Counted from the stretch's first letter, positions 24,985 to 33,734 are shown. The stretch is DNA of 64,000 nucleotides from an uncultured Prevotellaceae bacterium (GCA_902764705.1 CACWWZ010000001.1:112859-176858); one strand, 5' to 3'. Notes: generated by a model from the letters alone, not told the origin. A program made the numbers and translations.

Positions 24985-25635
24985 ATGAAGCAATTATTCT
25001 TTGAACTGATACAGGTAGCTATCGGACAGCGTGAATGTCTGGAGCGTGGTCCTGAACCTGAGGAATGGCAGGCATTGCACGAACTGGCTCAGCGTCAGTG
25101 TGTGGCGGGAATCTGCTATAAGGGTGTCGAGCGCCTGTTTGAATTTGGCCTTCGTGCTCCACAAGACGTGAGCATTGATTGGATGGCGGAAGCAGAAGAG
25201 ATGAGAGAGCAGAACGAACAATCCAAGAAACCGTCCTTTGTAATGCGTTTTTATGACGAGGAACTGCGTAATCTGCGTCAGTCATCTAATGAGTACTATC
25301 TTCAGAATAAACCCATGACGATAGAGGGCGTCTATCGTCTTTTTCTAGAGCAACGGCTGAATATGCGTATTGTCGTAGACTATTATTTCCTATTGCGCCA
25401 GACAGAGTGTCGTTACGAGACGTTGAAGATGAACAGTCTGACCACTTTATTCTTGGGTTGGTTTGGTATACGTCGTTTTGCCCGTGGCCTGATGTGGGTA
25501 TTGCGTGAAACGATGGGTATGGACCGTTCCCAAATGTTATGTAAACCTTGGGGTCATGAAGGACGGTTTATCTTGCAGGAAATGCTGGATGGACACCGGC
25601 GTTTGGAGATGTTCAAGAGATATCAACGACTATAA
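24985..25635 (+). CDS. NTP_transf_5-like protein lacking the nucleotidyltransferase core
   Basis: The 216-aa protein resembles the ends of NTP_transf_5 family proteins (usually about 350-400 aa): an N-terminal helical part (EWQALHELAQRQCVAGICYKGVERL) and a C-terminal part (NMRIVVDYYFLLRQ; FARGLMWVLRETMGM; LCKPWGHEGRFILQEM). The expected middle with the catalytic GD-x-D motif is missing; residues 75-115 form a short link instead. It may be an internal-deletion relic or a non-catalytic partner. The frame is intact and the gene leads toward the M48 protease gene (20-nt gap), so it may still be expressed. Confidence 0.55.
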   Translation: MKQLFFELIQVAIGQRECLERGPEPEEWQALHELAQRQCVAGICYKGVERLFEFGLRAPQDVSIDWMAEAEEMREQNEQSKKPSFVMRFYDEELRNLRQSSNEYYLQNKPMTIEGVYRLFLEQRLNMRIVVDYYFLLRQTECRYETLKMNSLTTLFLGWFGIRRFARGLMWVLRETMGMDRSQMLCKPWGHEGRFILQEMLDGHRRLEMFKRYQRL

Positions 25636-25655
25636 CCTAATAAAATAAGAACAAT

Positions 25656-26552
25656 ATGAAGACAATGAAGTATTTATTGCTGTCTTTGGTGGCAGCCATT
25701 TTGGTTGGTTGTGGAACCACCAACACAGTGCCTCTTACGGGTAGAAAACAAACCTTGATGGTCAGCGATGGTGAGATGTTGAGCCTGTCGACTCAGCAGT
25801 ATACGGATTTTATGAAGACGGCCAAACTTTCCACCAATGCTACCAATACGGCTATGGTTCAGCGGGTAGGGCAGCGACTGGCTACCGCTGTGGAATCATA
25901 TCTGAAATCCAATGGTATGGCAGCGGATGTACAGAACTACAAGTGGCAGTTTAATCTTGTTCAGGACCAGAATGTCAATGCTTGGTGTATGCCTGGCGGA
26001 CTGATTTGTGTCTATGAGGGTCTGTTGCCTGTCACACAAAACGAGGCTTCGCTGGCAATTGTGCTGGGTCATGAGATTGCCCATGCCGTTGCCCGTCATT
26101 CTGCAGAACAGTATAGCACCCAGATGCGCCAACAGTATGGCTTGCAGATTGGCTCTGTGCTGGCCAGTGCCATTGGTGTCGGCGACAATGCCGTAGCCAT
26201 CGGACAGGAAGTGCTGTCACAGGGACTGAGTCTGCAAAACCTTCACTATTCTCGTGGACATGAAAGCGAGGCCGACCATATGGGGCTTATCTTCGCAGCT
26301 ATGGCTGGTTATGATCCGCAGGTGGCTGTTAGCTTCTGGCAGCGTATGTCTGCCGCCAGTTCAAGTAATAAAACGGCAGAGTTCTTAAGCAGTCATCCCT
26401 CCGATGCCACTCGTATCAGTCAGATTCAGGGTTGGATGCCTGAGGCCTTGAAATATTATAAGCCCCAGACTACCACTACCCAGACGGCAACTACCACCAA
26501 GAAAACCACTACAACGAAAAAGACCACAACAAAGAAAACTACGAAAAAGTAA
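25656..26552 (+). CDS. M48-family metalloprotease lipoprotein
   Basis: 298 residues with a lipoprotein signal (LVGC, Cys19) and an M48 peptidase domain: the zinc site HEIAHAVARH near residue 141, and the third ligand in SRGHESEADHMGL near 207. The layout corresponds to LoiP/YcaL-type envelope proteases that degrade misfolded outer-membrane proteins. The last 35 residues are almost only Thr and Lys (runs of TTTKK), an unusual basic tail that could bind peptidoglycan or nucleic acid (inference). Its stop overlaps the next start by one base. Confidence 0.88.
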   Translation: MKTMKYLLLSLVAAILVGCGTTNTVPLTGRKQTLMVSDGEMLSLSTQQYTDFMKTAKLSTNATNTAMVQRVGQRLATAVESYLKSNGMAADVQNYKWQFNLVQDQNVNAWCMPGGLICVYEGLLPVTQNEASLAIVLGHEIAHAVARHSAEQYSTQMRQQYGLQIGSVLASAIGVGDNAVAIGQEVLSQGLSLQNLHYSRGHESEADHMGLIFAAMAGYDPQVAVSFWQRMSAASSSNKTAEFLSSHPSDATRISQIQGWMPEALKYYKPQTTTTQTATTTKKTTTTKKTTTKKTTKK

Positions 26553-27952
26553 TGAGAAATCACTTGATATTAATTCTCGGACTGACAGCATGTCTTACGG
26601 CTTCTGGTCAGCCGAAAGAAGGGGGTATTACGCCTCAGATGCTCCAGCAGATAGAAAAACAAAACGCTCCTACCGCATCTGATCGTGCTTTGCGCAATGC
26701 CTTGGCCGCCAATGCCATCGACCTTCTCGCCAAAAACCAAGCCACAGCAGGTGCAATAGACACCTATTTCAGTGTGGAAACCAAGAAACAGTCCATAACC
26801 GATCAAAAGTCTTCTGGTCGTTGCTGGATGTTTAGTGGTCTGAATGTGTTACGATCTAATTTTGCCCAGCGTACCGATTCATTGAATGTGGAACTTTCGC
26901 AGGACTACCTGTTCTTCTGGGATCAGTTGGAGAAGGCCAATCTGATGCTTCAGGGTGTCATTGACACAGGCAAGAAACCAATCGATGACCAACGTGTACA
27001 GTTCTTCTTCCATTATCCAATCAGCGATGGAGGCACTTTCTGTGGCGTTGCTGATTTGGCAGAAAAATATGGTCTTGTGCCGGCAGATATCTGTCCGGAA
27101 ACCTATTCAGCAGAGAATACGTCGAAGATGGCGTCCGTCATCAAGTCGAAATTGCGTGAAATGGGACTGGAATTACGTCGCATGGTGGCTGACGGCAAGA
27201 AAGCCAATGCTATCCAGCAGCGTAAGACGGAGATGCTCTCAGAGATTTATCACATGCTGACCATCACCCTTGGCGAACCTGTCAAGGAGTTCTCTTTCGC
27301 CTTTAAGGGTAAGAATGGTAAGCCTGTCAGTTCTCCGAAGAAATATACACCGAAGGAGTTCTATCAGGAGATTGTCGGTGGTCCGTTGAATGGCACTTTT
27401 ATCATGGTCATGAATGACCCGCGTCGTGAGTATTACAAAACCTACGAAGTGGAATACGACCGTCATACCTACGATGGCCACAACTGGAAATATCTGAACC
27501 TGCCCATGGAGGATATCGAAACGTTAGCCATTGCCTCGCTGAAGGATGGCCGTAAGCTCTATTCGAGCTATGATGTTGCTAAGCAGTTGGACCGCAAGCG
27601 TGGCTATTGCGATTTGGAGAACTTTGATTATGAGTCGCTCTTCAACACCTCTTTTAATATGAACAAGGCCGAACGTATCTCTACCTTTGACAGTGGTTCA
27701 ACCCATGCTATGACGTTGACGGCTGTCGACCTTGATGTCCAGGGGCAGCCTTTGAAGTGGAAGGTTGAGAATTCATGGGGTGCATCTTGGGGCCAGCAGG
27801 GTTGTCTCATCATGACGGCAGCTTGGTTCCGTGAGTATATGTTCCGTCTGGTCGTTAACAAGAAATATGTCAGCGAAAAGCTGCTGAAGGACTATGAGCA
27901 GAAACCCGTCATGGTGATGCCTGAAGATCCTCTTTTCCAGATGGATGAGTAG
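26552..27952 (+). CDS. Secreted C1-family aminopeptidase (bleomycin hydrolase/PepC-like)
   Basis: The 466-aa protein has a signal peptide (ending near TASGQ) and a bleomycin-hydrolase-type cysteine peptidase domain. Gln85 and Cys91 lie in DQKSSGRCWMFSG, the His in GSTHAMTLTAVD and the Asn in VENSWGASWG, so the catalytic set is complete. PepC enzymes are aminopeptidases; the signal peptide points to a periplasmic location, as in other Bacteroidales. It overlaps the M48 gene by 1 nt, so two envelope peptidases are coupled. Confidence 0.9.
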   Translation: MRNHLILILGLTACLTASGQPKEGGITPQMLQQIEKQNAPTASDRALRNALAANAIDLLAKNQATAGAIDTYFSVETKKQSITDQKSSGRCWMFSGLNVLRSNFAQRTDSLNVELSQDYLFFWDQLEKANLMLQGVIDTGKKPIDDQRVQFFFHYPISDGGTFCGVADLAEKYGLVPADICPETYSAENTSKMASVIKSKLREMGLELRRMVADGKKANAIQQRKTEMLSEIYHMLTITLGEPVKEFSFAFKGKNGKPVSSPKKYTPKEFYQEIVGGPLNGTFIMVMNDPRREYYKTYEVEYDRHTYDGHNWKYLNLPMEDIETLAIASLKDGRKLYSSYDVAKQLDRKRGYCDLENFDYESLFNTSFNMNKAERISTFDSGSTHAMTLTAVDLDVQGQPLKWKVENSWGASWGQQGCLIMTAAWFREYMFRLVVNKKYVSEKLLKDYEQKPVMVMPEDPLFQMDE

Positions 27953-28021
27953 CCTTTTTGCGTTTTAAAGCTGCTAAATGTGGCAATTTTTAGGTAAAAC
28001 GACAATTTTTCTATCAAAATG

Positions 28022-28053
28022 TTTGGTAGATTCGCAGAAAAGTTATACTTTTG
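28022..28053 (+). promoter_or_regulatory. Promoter of the Phe/Tyr biosynthesis operon
   Basis: TTTG 28022-28025, 20-bp spacer, TACTTTTG 28046-28053. Transcription should start about 23 nt before the leader peptide ATG. Confidence 0.85.
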
Positions 28054-28079
28054 CAACCGTTAAACAAAAAGAAGAGACA

Positions 28080-28157
28080 ATGAATACGTTGAATAAGTAC
28101 TTTTACGGCTATTATTTTTACTTTGCAAGCAATTGTGAAGCGGGTCGTTGCGTATAA
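28080..28157 (+). CDS. pheL: Tyr/Phe leader peptide of the aromatic operon
   Basis: This 25-codon ORF encodes MNTLNKYFYGYYFYFASN followed by CEAGRCV. Residues 7-15 (28098-28124) are eight Tyr/Phe codons out of nine (five Tyr, three Phe). It precedes an intrinsic terminator and the pheA operon, the classical design of an attenuation leader. Stalling at Tyr or Phe codons would leave 28134-28144 free to pair with the 5' arm of the terminator. The symbol is given by analogy with E. coli pheL; the sequences are not homologous. Confidence 0.9.
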   Translation: MNTLNKYFYGYYFYFASNCEAGRCV

Positions 28158-28221
28158 ATTTCAACGAAAAGAACAAGAAACAATACAACCCCGCTTCACA
28201 TACGTGAAAGTGGGGTTTTTT
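28134..28221 (+). promoter_or_regulatory. Transcription attenuator: antiterminator and terminator
   Basis: Segment 28134-28144 (TGTGAAGCGGG) is the exact reverse complement of 28190-28200. That pairing includes most of the 5' arm of the terminator at 28189-28199 / 28204-28215, which is followed by TTTTTT (28216-28221). The two folds exclude each other. When charged tRNAs are plentiful the ribosome reaches the leader stop (28155-28157), covers 28134-28144, and the terminator forms. A small possible pause hairpin is 28146-28150 / 28162-28166. Confidence 0.88.
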
Positions 28222-28260
28222 AATGAGAAGTCAGAGAGTAGTTAAAGAAGATAATAATAG

Positions 28261-29103
28261 ATGAAGAGAATAGCAATACAAGGATTGATAGGGTCGTTCC
28301 ACGATATCGCAGCACACCTCTATTTCGAGGATGAACAGATTCAGCTGATTTGTTGTGCCACTTTCGAACAGGTCTTTCAGAATATGAAGCAAGACCCAAC
28401 AGCCATAGGTATGCTTGCTATCGAGAACACTATTGCAGGTTCGTTGTTGCACAACTATGAGCTGCTACGCGACTCAGGTACAACGATCGTTGGCGAACAT
28501 AAGTTGCATATCACGCATTGCATCTGCTGTCTGCCTGACGATGACTGGGATACCATCACGGAAGTCCATTCCCATCCTGTTGCTCTCATGCAGTGTCGGC
28601 AGTTTTTGGCACAGCATCCACAGTTAAAGAACGTGGAGGCCGAGGATACGGCGGGTTCTGCTAAGATGATTGCCGAGGGACAGCACAAGGGGTGGGCGGC
28701 TATCTGTCATGCAGAGGCTGCGCGACTCTATGGACTGAAGGTTTTGGAAGACCATATCGAGGACAACAAGCATAACTTCACCCGCTTCTTAGTGGTGTCG
28801 AATCCTAACAAAGCTGATTTGCTGCGTCCTTTGACGGAGACAAATAAGTCAAGCATCGTCTTCTCGCTGCCTCACGAAGAAGGTTCATTGAGTCATGTAC
28901 TCGCTATCCTCTCGTTCTACAAGATTAATCTGACGAAGATTCAGTCGCTGCCTATTATCGGACACGAATGGGAGTATTTGTTCTATGTCGATCTGATGTA
29001 CGACGACCTCACCCGATATCGTCAGTCAATAGATGCCATCATTCCTTTGACTAAGGACTTTAAAATTCTGGGCGAATATAAAGACGGGAAGCAAACAAAT
29101 TGA
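28261..29103 (+). CDS. pheA: Prephenate dehydratase
   Basis: The 280-aa protein converts prephenate to phenylpyruvate. The catalytic part (about 1-180) has LAIENTIAGSLLHNY, EDTAGSAKMIAE and the TRF motif in NFTRFLVV. A C-terminal ACT domain (about 195-275, SSIVFSLPHEEGSLSHVLAIL) should bind phenylalanine for feedback inhibition. It is a monofunctional enzyme; chorismate mutase is fused to DAHP synthase two genes downstream. First structural gene after the attenuator. Confidence 0.93.
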   Translation: MKRIAIQGLIGSFHDIAAHLYFEDEQIQLICCATFEQVFQNMKQDPTAIGMLAIENTIAGSLLHNYELLRDSGTTIVGEHKLHITHCICCLPDDDWDTITEVHSHPVALMQCRQFLAQHPQLKNVEAEDTAGSAKMIAEGQHKGWAAICHAEAARLYGLKVLEDHIEDNKHNFTRFLVVSNPNKADLLRPLTETNKSSIVFSLPHEEGSLSHVLAILSFYKINLTKIQSLPIIGHEWEYLFYVDLMYDDLTRYRQSIDAIIPLTKDFKILGEYKDGKQTN

Positions 29104-29116
29104 GGTAATCATAAAA

Positions 29117-29144
29117 TTCAAAGTTCAAAGATCAAAGTTCAAAG
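29117..29144 (+). repeat. Heptamer array, 4 x TTCAAAG
   Basis: Units TTCAAAG, TTCAAAG, ATCAAAG and TTCAAAG end 3 bp before the aminotransferase ATG. It is the reverse complement of the heptamer at 14417-14444. Confidence 0.9.
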
Positions 29145-29147
29145 TAT

Positions 29148-30311
29148 ATGATACAACCAGCAGACAGACTCAGTTTAGTACAAGAATACTACTTCAGCCG
29201 CAAACTGAAGGAAGTGGCACAGCTCAATGCTGAAGGCAAGGATATTATCAGCCTCGCTATTGGTAGTCCAGATATGCCGCCATCTGAGCAAACTATTAAT
29301 AAGCTCTGTGAAGTAGCCCATCAGCCTAATGCTCATGGCTATCAGCCCACACAGGGAACCCCCGAGTTGCGCGAGGCAATGGCAGGCTTCTATGAGCGTT
29401 GGTACGATGTCGATTTGGATGCCAAGACAGAGGTTTTGCCACTCATTGGTTCCAAAGAAGGTATCCTGCATGTTACGCTGGCTTTTGTGAATCCTGGCGA
29501 TGAAGTGCTGGTGCCCAATCCCGGCTATCCCACGTATACATCTCTGTCAAAGATATTAGGAGCAAAGATTGTAAACTACAATCTGCGTGAGGATAATGGA
29601 TGGCAACCTGATTTCGAGGAACTTGAGAAGATGGACCTCTCGAAGATAAAGCTGATGTGGACCAACTATCCTAACATGCCTACTGGTGGTCGTGCCCGCA
29701 AGGAAACGTACGAGCGTCTGGTCAAGTTTGCCCAAGAACATGGCATTGTTGTAGTTAACGACAACCCCTATAGCTTCATCCTGAGCGAGGAGCATCTGAG
29801 TATTCTGCAGGTTTCTGGAGCCAAGGACTGCTGCATAGAGTTCAACTCTATGTCGAAGAGTCATAACATGCCAGGTTGGCGCGTTGGCCTCTGTGCTTCC
29901 AATGCACAGTTTATCCAGTGGATTCTGAAGGTACAGTCAAATATTGAGAGTGGAACCTTCCGTGGTATCCAACTTGCTGCTGCTGAGGCGTATAAGAACG
30001 ACGAGGCATGGCACCGCGAGTTCAATATTAATACCTACTCCCGTCGTCGCCAGTGGGCCGAGAAAATCATGGATGTCCTGGGGTGCACTTACGACCCCAA
30101 TCAAGTAGGAATGTTCCTGTGGGGCAAGATTCCCGAGTCTGTCCAAAATGTAGAGGACCTGACTGAGCGTGTGCTTCACGAAGCACGTGTCTTCATCACT
30201 CCGGGCTTCATCTTCGGATCTAACGGTGAGCGTTACATCCGCATCTCCCTATGTGCTAAGGAAGAGAAGATTGAAGCAGCGCTTGAGCGAATAAAGGCGC
30301 TGGAAAGGTAA
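29148..30311 (+). CDS. Class I aminotransferase of the Phe/Tyr operon
   Basis: The 387-aa PLP enzyme has the fold-type I pattern: SLAIGSPDMPPSE near residue 37, IGSKEGILH at about 100, VPNPGYPTYTS, NYPNMPTGG, the Asn-Pro-Tyr loop VVNDNPYSFIL, and the PLP lysine in EFNSMSKSHNMPGWRVG. Its place between pheA and aroF-CM suggests transamination of phenylpyruvate and 4-hydroxyphenylpyruvate (or prephenate). The family also includes aspartate and LL-diaminopimelate aminotransferases, so specificity is inferred from context. Confidence 0.87.
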   Translation: MIQPADRLSLVQEYYFSRKLKEVAQLNAEGKDIISLAIGSPDMPPSEQTINKLCEVAHQPNAHGYQPTQGTPELREAMAGFYERWYDVDLDAKTEVLPLIGSKEGILHVTLAFVNPGDEVLVPNPGYPTYTSLSKILGAKIVNYNLREDNGWQPDFEELEKMDLSKIKLMWTNYPNMPTGGRARKETYERLVKFAQEHGIVVVNDNPYSFILSEEHLSILQVSGAKDCCIEFNSMSKSHNMPGWRVGLCASNAQFIQWILKVQSNIESGTFRGIQLAAAEAYKNDEAWHREFNINTYSRRRQWAEKIMDVLGCTYDPNQVGMFLWGKIPESVQNVEDLTERVLHEARVFITPGFIFGSNGERYIRISLCAKEEKIEAALERIKALER

Positions 30312-30331
30312 AAAAGTAAAACAATATAACT

Positions 30332-31396
30332 ATGGAACTGGAATTAGAAAAACTGAATCTTCCGAGTGACAACGAACGCCCCTTTGTGATTGCTGGCCCT
30401 TGCAGCGCCGAGACTGAGGAGCAAGTGATGAACACCGCCCGCCAACTGGCCATGAAGGGCTGCCACAATTTCCGTGCTGGTGTATGGAAACCCCGTACAA
30501 AACCCGGTGGCTTCGAGGGTAATGGCGAAAAGGCCCTTCCCTGGATGAAGCAGGTGAAAGAAGAGACCCACATGCTCATTGCTACTGAGGTCGCTACTCC
30601 TGAGCATGTGGAACTTGCCCTGAAGTACGATATGGATATCCTGTGGGTTGGTGCCCGTACAACAGCAAATCCCTTTGCTATGCAGGCCTTGGCTGATGCC
30701 CTTCAGGGTGTGGATGTCCCTGTCTTTGTGAAGAACCCCGTCAATCCTGATCTCGAACTATGGATTGGTGCTTTGCAGCGCCTGAATCAGGCTGGCGTGA
30801 AGCGTCTGGGCGCTATCCATCGCGGTTTTTCCAGCTACGAACAGAAAATATACCGTAATGCGCCGATGTGGCAGATTCCCATCGAGTTGCATCGTCGCAT
30901 TCCTGAACTTCCCATCATCAGCGACCCCTCGCACATTGGCGGACGTCGCGAACTGATTGCCCCATTGTGTCAGCAAGCTATGGACTTAGGTTTTGACGGT
31001 TTGATTGTCGAGAGTCATTGTGACCCCGACAAGGCTTGGAGTGATGCCAAGCAGCAGGTCACTCCCGATGTGCTCGATTACATTCTCTCGCTGTTGATAA
31101 TCCGCGACGAGCATGTGACGACTGAGGGTATTCAGCAGTTGCGCAAGCAGATTGACGACTTGGACAACCAGTTGATGGAACTTCTCTCGAAACGGATGGC
31201 TGTTTGTCGCGAGATAGGAGAGTATAAGAAAGAGCACAATATGACTGTGTTGCAGGCCTCGCGCTATAACGAAATCTTGGAGAAACGTGGTGTACAGGGT
31301 ACGCTTACGGGTATGGCTGCCGAGTTCGTGGCTAAAGTATTCGAGAGCATCCACGAAGAGTCCGTCCGTCAACAAATAGAAATTGTAAATAAATGA
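30332..31396 (+). CDS. aroF-CM: Bifunctional DAHP synthase / chorismate mutase
   Basis: The 354-aa protein joins a DAHP synthase of the KDO8PS-like type (about 1-255: FVIAGPCSAETEEQ, FRAGVWKPRTKPGGFEG, DPSHIGGRRELI, VESHCDPDKAWSDAKQQ) to an AroQ chorismate mutase (about 265-354: LRKQIDDLDNQLMELLSKRM, CREIGEYKKEHN). It makes the first intermediate of the shikimate path and also prephenate. In other Bacteroidetes the mutase part passes inhibition by prephenate to the synthase part. It overlaps tyrA by 4 nt. Confidence 0.93.
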   Translation: MELELEKLNLPSDNERPFVIAGPCSAETEEQVMNTARQLAMKGCHNFRAGVWKPRTKPGGFEGNGEKALPWMKQVKEETHMLIATEVATPEHVELALKYDMDILWVGARTTANPFAMQALADALQGVDVPVFVKNPVNPDLELWIGALQRLNQAGVKRLGAIHRGFSSYEQKIYRNAPMWQIPIELHRRIPELPIISDPSHIGGRRELIAPLCQQAMDLGFDGLIVESHCDPDKAWSDAKQQVTPDVLDYILSLLIIRDEHVTTEGIQQLRKQIDDLDNQLMELLSKRMAVCREIGEYKKEHNMTVLQASRYNEILEKRGVQGTLTGMAAEFVAKVFESIHEESVRQQIEIVNK

Positions 31397-32187
31397 AGAT
31401 ATTAGTATTAGGTGCAGGCAAGATGGGAAGTTTCTTCATCGACCTGCTGAGTTTCGACCATGAGGTGGCTGTTTTCGAACGCGACCCCAAACGGATGCGA
31501 TTTACCTACAACTGTCAACGTTTCACGACCTACGAGGAGATTCAGGCTTTCCAGCCAGAGTTGCTCATCAATGCCGTTACACTGAAATATACCATTCCTG
31601 TGTTCAAGGAGGTCATCCCCTTCCTGCCCAAGGAGTGCATCATCAGTGATATCGCCTCGGTGAAGACTGATATGAAGGAGTTCTACGAATCTACGGGCAT
31701 GCGTTACGTCTCTACTCATCCGATGTTTGGACCGACCTTCGCCAATCTGCAACAACTCTCTGAGGAGAATGCCATCATCATCAGCGAGGGCGACTACATG
31801 GGACGTATATTCTTCAAGGACCTCTATCAGAAGTTGGGACTCAACATCTATGAGTATACCTTCGAGGAGCATGACAAGACGGTGGCTTATTCACTGTCTA
31901 TCCCTTTCGTTTCCACTTTCGTCTTTGCTGCTGTCATGAAACATCAGGACGCCCCTGGTACCACCTTCAAGCGCCACATGCGTATTGCCAAGGGTGTGCT
32001 CAACGAAGATGACTATCTTTTGCAGGAAATCCTGTTTAACCCCTATACCCACGACCAAGTCAGTCAGATCCGTACGGAACTGAAGGAACTGTTGGAAATC
32101 ATCGACAACAAAGATGCCGAAGGTATGAAAGGCTATCTCACGAAGATTCGCAATAATGTGAAGCGCGATATCGAAATCAAGCAGTAA
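31393..32187 (+). CDS. tyrA: Prephenate dehydrogenase
   Basis: The 264-aa protein oxidises prephenate to 4-hydroxyphenylpyruvate with NAD(P)+. It has the Rossmann loop VLGAGKMGSFF at the N-terminus, ISDIASVKTDMKEF near residue 93, and STHPMFGPTFANL near 113 with the conserved His-Pro-Met-Phe-Gly. There is no ACT domain. The ATGA overlap with aroF-CM indicates translational coupling. It is the last gene of the operon and converges on pepD. Confidence 0.92.
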   Translation: MKILVLGAGKMGSFFIDLLSFDHEVAVFERDPKRMRFTYNCQRFTTYEEIQAFQPELLINAVTLKYTIPVFKEVIPFLPKECIISDIASVKTDMKEFYESTGMRYVSTHPMFGPTFANLQQLSEENAIIISEGDYMGRIFFKDLYQKLGLNIYEYTFEEHDKTVAYSLSIPFVSTFVFAAVMKHQDAPGTTFKRHMRIAKGVLNEDDYLLQEILFNPYTHDQVSQIRTELKELLEIIDNKDAEGMKGYLTKIRNNVKRDIEIKQ

Positions 32188-32207
32188 TCTTGATTTACTG
32201 ATTTGAG

Positions 32208-32236
32208 GAGGCTGGTGTATGTCTTACGCCAGCCTC
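32208..32236. terminator. Hairpin between tyrA and pepD (possible bidirectional terminator)
   Basis: Arms 32208-32219 and 32225-32236 pair over 12 bp (one G-T). It overlaps the pepD stop. Flanking T tracts are weak, so termination efficiency is uncertain. Confidence 0.5.
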
Positions 32237-33663
32237 TTCAGCATTTCTACGAGTACCTGCCAGATGTCGTCGATAGTCTTCAGTTCTACCCGTTCACTGG
32301 TAGAGTGGGGCTCCACAATGCGTGGCCCGATACTCGCCATCTGGATGCCGGGATAGTGTTGTACGAAGAATCCGGCTTCCAGCACAAAGTGCATGGCTAC
32401 CATGCGCGGACGCCAGCCCAATACATCGTTGAAGGTGTCGCTGGTCAGTCGCAAGAAGTCCGATTGCTGGTCTTCCTGCCAGGCTGGTGCAGACATGACG
32501 GTCTCCGAGGTGGCCCCATGCTCCTTGAATGTATTCGCGATGTCGTGGCTCAGTGCTTCCATCTCGCTGTCGATGAAACTGCGGGTATGCGTACTGACGA
32601 GGATATGACTCTCTTCTGTGATGATACGTCCCACATTGTTCGACGTCTCTACCGTATCCTTCATGGTGTCACTCATTTTCACCACGCCCTGTGGAATCTG
32701 TTCCAGAATACTCAGTAACGTCTCGATGGCCTCGGGATTGATGATGGTCTCCTGACGTTCACACTTTTCAATGGTACAGCGCATGTTGGGGTCGTGCTCG
32801 CCATATTCTTCATGCAGCCACTGGTTCATCTGCTCTTCCTGTTGCTTGACGAACTCGGCACCTTCTCCGGAAGGGATGGTGATGATAATCTCCGCCGAGG
32901 AGGCTATCGATGCGTTGGCCTCCCCGATATGGATGCTGGCTACGTTGAAGTCATAGTCATTATAGATGGCGGCCATGATGGCCCATACGGGAATCACGGC
33001 ACTGCAGCGTCCTTTATTGATGTCCACGCCCGAATGTCCTCCCAGTCCGCCCTCAAAGCGGATGCGGTACCAGCGGCGCTTGCCGCCAGGAGCCTCCATA
33101 CGGGTTATGGGGATGCGATGCAATTGTAGACAGGCTCCAGCAGCTCCGGTGGTGATGGTATCGTAATCCTCCGAATCGAGGTTGATGACCTTTCGGCCTC
33201 TCAGGAAGTCCTTCGATAGATTGGCAGCTCCCGACATACCGTCCTCCTCATTCGTAGTGGTCATCACTTCCAGAGGACCATGCACGATGTCGTCGCTCTC
33301 CAGCACAGCCAGTGCCATCGAGAGTCCGATGCCGTTGTCGGCACCCAGTGAAGTCCCTTTGGCTTTCATCCATCCGTCCTCTTCATAGGGTTCGATGGGG
33401 TCGGTAAGGGGATCCTTCATTCCTACGCAGACCATATCCATGTGGTTCAGCAGCACGATGGGTTCTGCACCCTCGTGGCCTTTGGTAGCGGGCTTGCGGA
33501 TAACAACGCAGTTCTGCGCATCACGTTCGTATTCCAGATGCAGACGCTCGGCAAAATGACACAGGTAGTCGGCCACTTTTTCTTCGTGGTGTGAAGGTCT
33601 TGGTATGCGGTTCAGCTCACTGAAGATGCTGAAAACACGCTCTGTTTGGACGTTCTGTTTCAT
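32224..33663 (-). CDS. pepD: Aminoacyl-histidine dipeptidase (M20 peptidase, PepD)
   Basis: The 479-aa protein is a two-domain M20 metallopeptidase. Metal-site motifs are NHMDMVCVG near residue 73 and ADNGIGLSMALA near 118, followed by TTNEEDGMSGA with the catalytic Glu, and NLDSEDY. The lid domain lies between about 210 and 385. PepD cleaves dipeptides such as carnosine-like Xaa-His in the cytoplasm. It has its own promoter within the heptamer-array region and diverges from the HD gene. Confidence 0.93.
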   Translation of the reverse strand: MKQNVQTERVFSIFSELNRIPRPSHHEEKVADYLCHFAERLHLEYERDAQNCVVIRKPATKGHEGAEPIVLLNHMDMVCVGMKDPLTDPIEPYEEDGWMKAKGTSLGADNGIGLSMALAVLESDDIVHGPLEVMTTTNEEDGMSGAANLSKDFLRGRKVINLDSEDYDTITTGAAGACLQLHRIPITRMEAPGGKRRWYRIRFEGGLGGHSGVDINKGRCSAVIPVWAIMAAIYNDYDFNVASIHIGEANASIASSAEIIITIPSGEGAEFVKQQEEQMNQWLHEEYGEHDPNMRCTIEKCERQETIINPEAIETLLSILEQIPQGVVKMSDTMKDTVETSNNVGRIITEESHILVSTHTRSFIDSEMEALSHDIANTFKEHGATSETVMSAPAWQEDQQSDFLRLTSDTFNDVLGWRPRMVAMHFVLEAGFFVQHYPGIQMASIGPRIVEPHSTSERVELKTIDDIWQVLVEMLKRLA

Positions 33664-33683
33664 ATTATTATCTTTTTTGTTTG

Positions 33684-33691
33684 CAAAGATA
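33684..33691 (-). promoter_or_regulatory. -7 element of pepD
   Basis: TATCTTTG on the minus strand; no -33 TTTG. The heptamer array starts 7 bp upstream. Confidence 0.7.
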
Positions 33692-33698
33692 CACTTTT

Positions 33699-33726
33699 CT
33701 CTAAACTTTAAACACTAAACTCTAAA
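33699..33726. repeat. Heptamer array, 4 x CTCTAAA type
   Basis: Units CTCTAAA, CTTTAAA, CACTAAA and CTCTAAA lie exactly between two divergent -7 elements, 7 bp from one (33691) and 8 bp from the other (33735). One array could serve both promoters. Confidence 0.88.
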
Positions 33727-33734
33727 CTTTTTCG

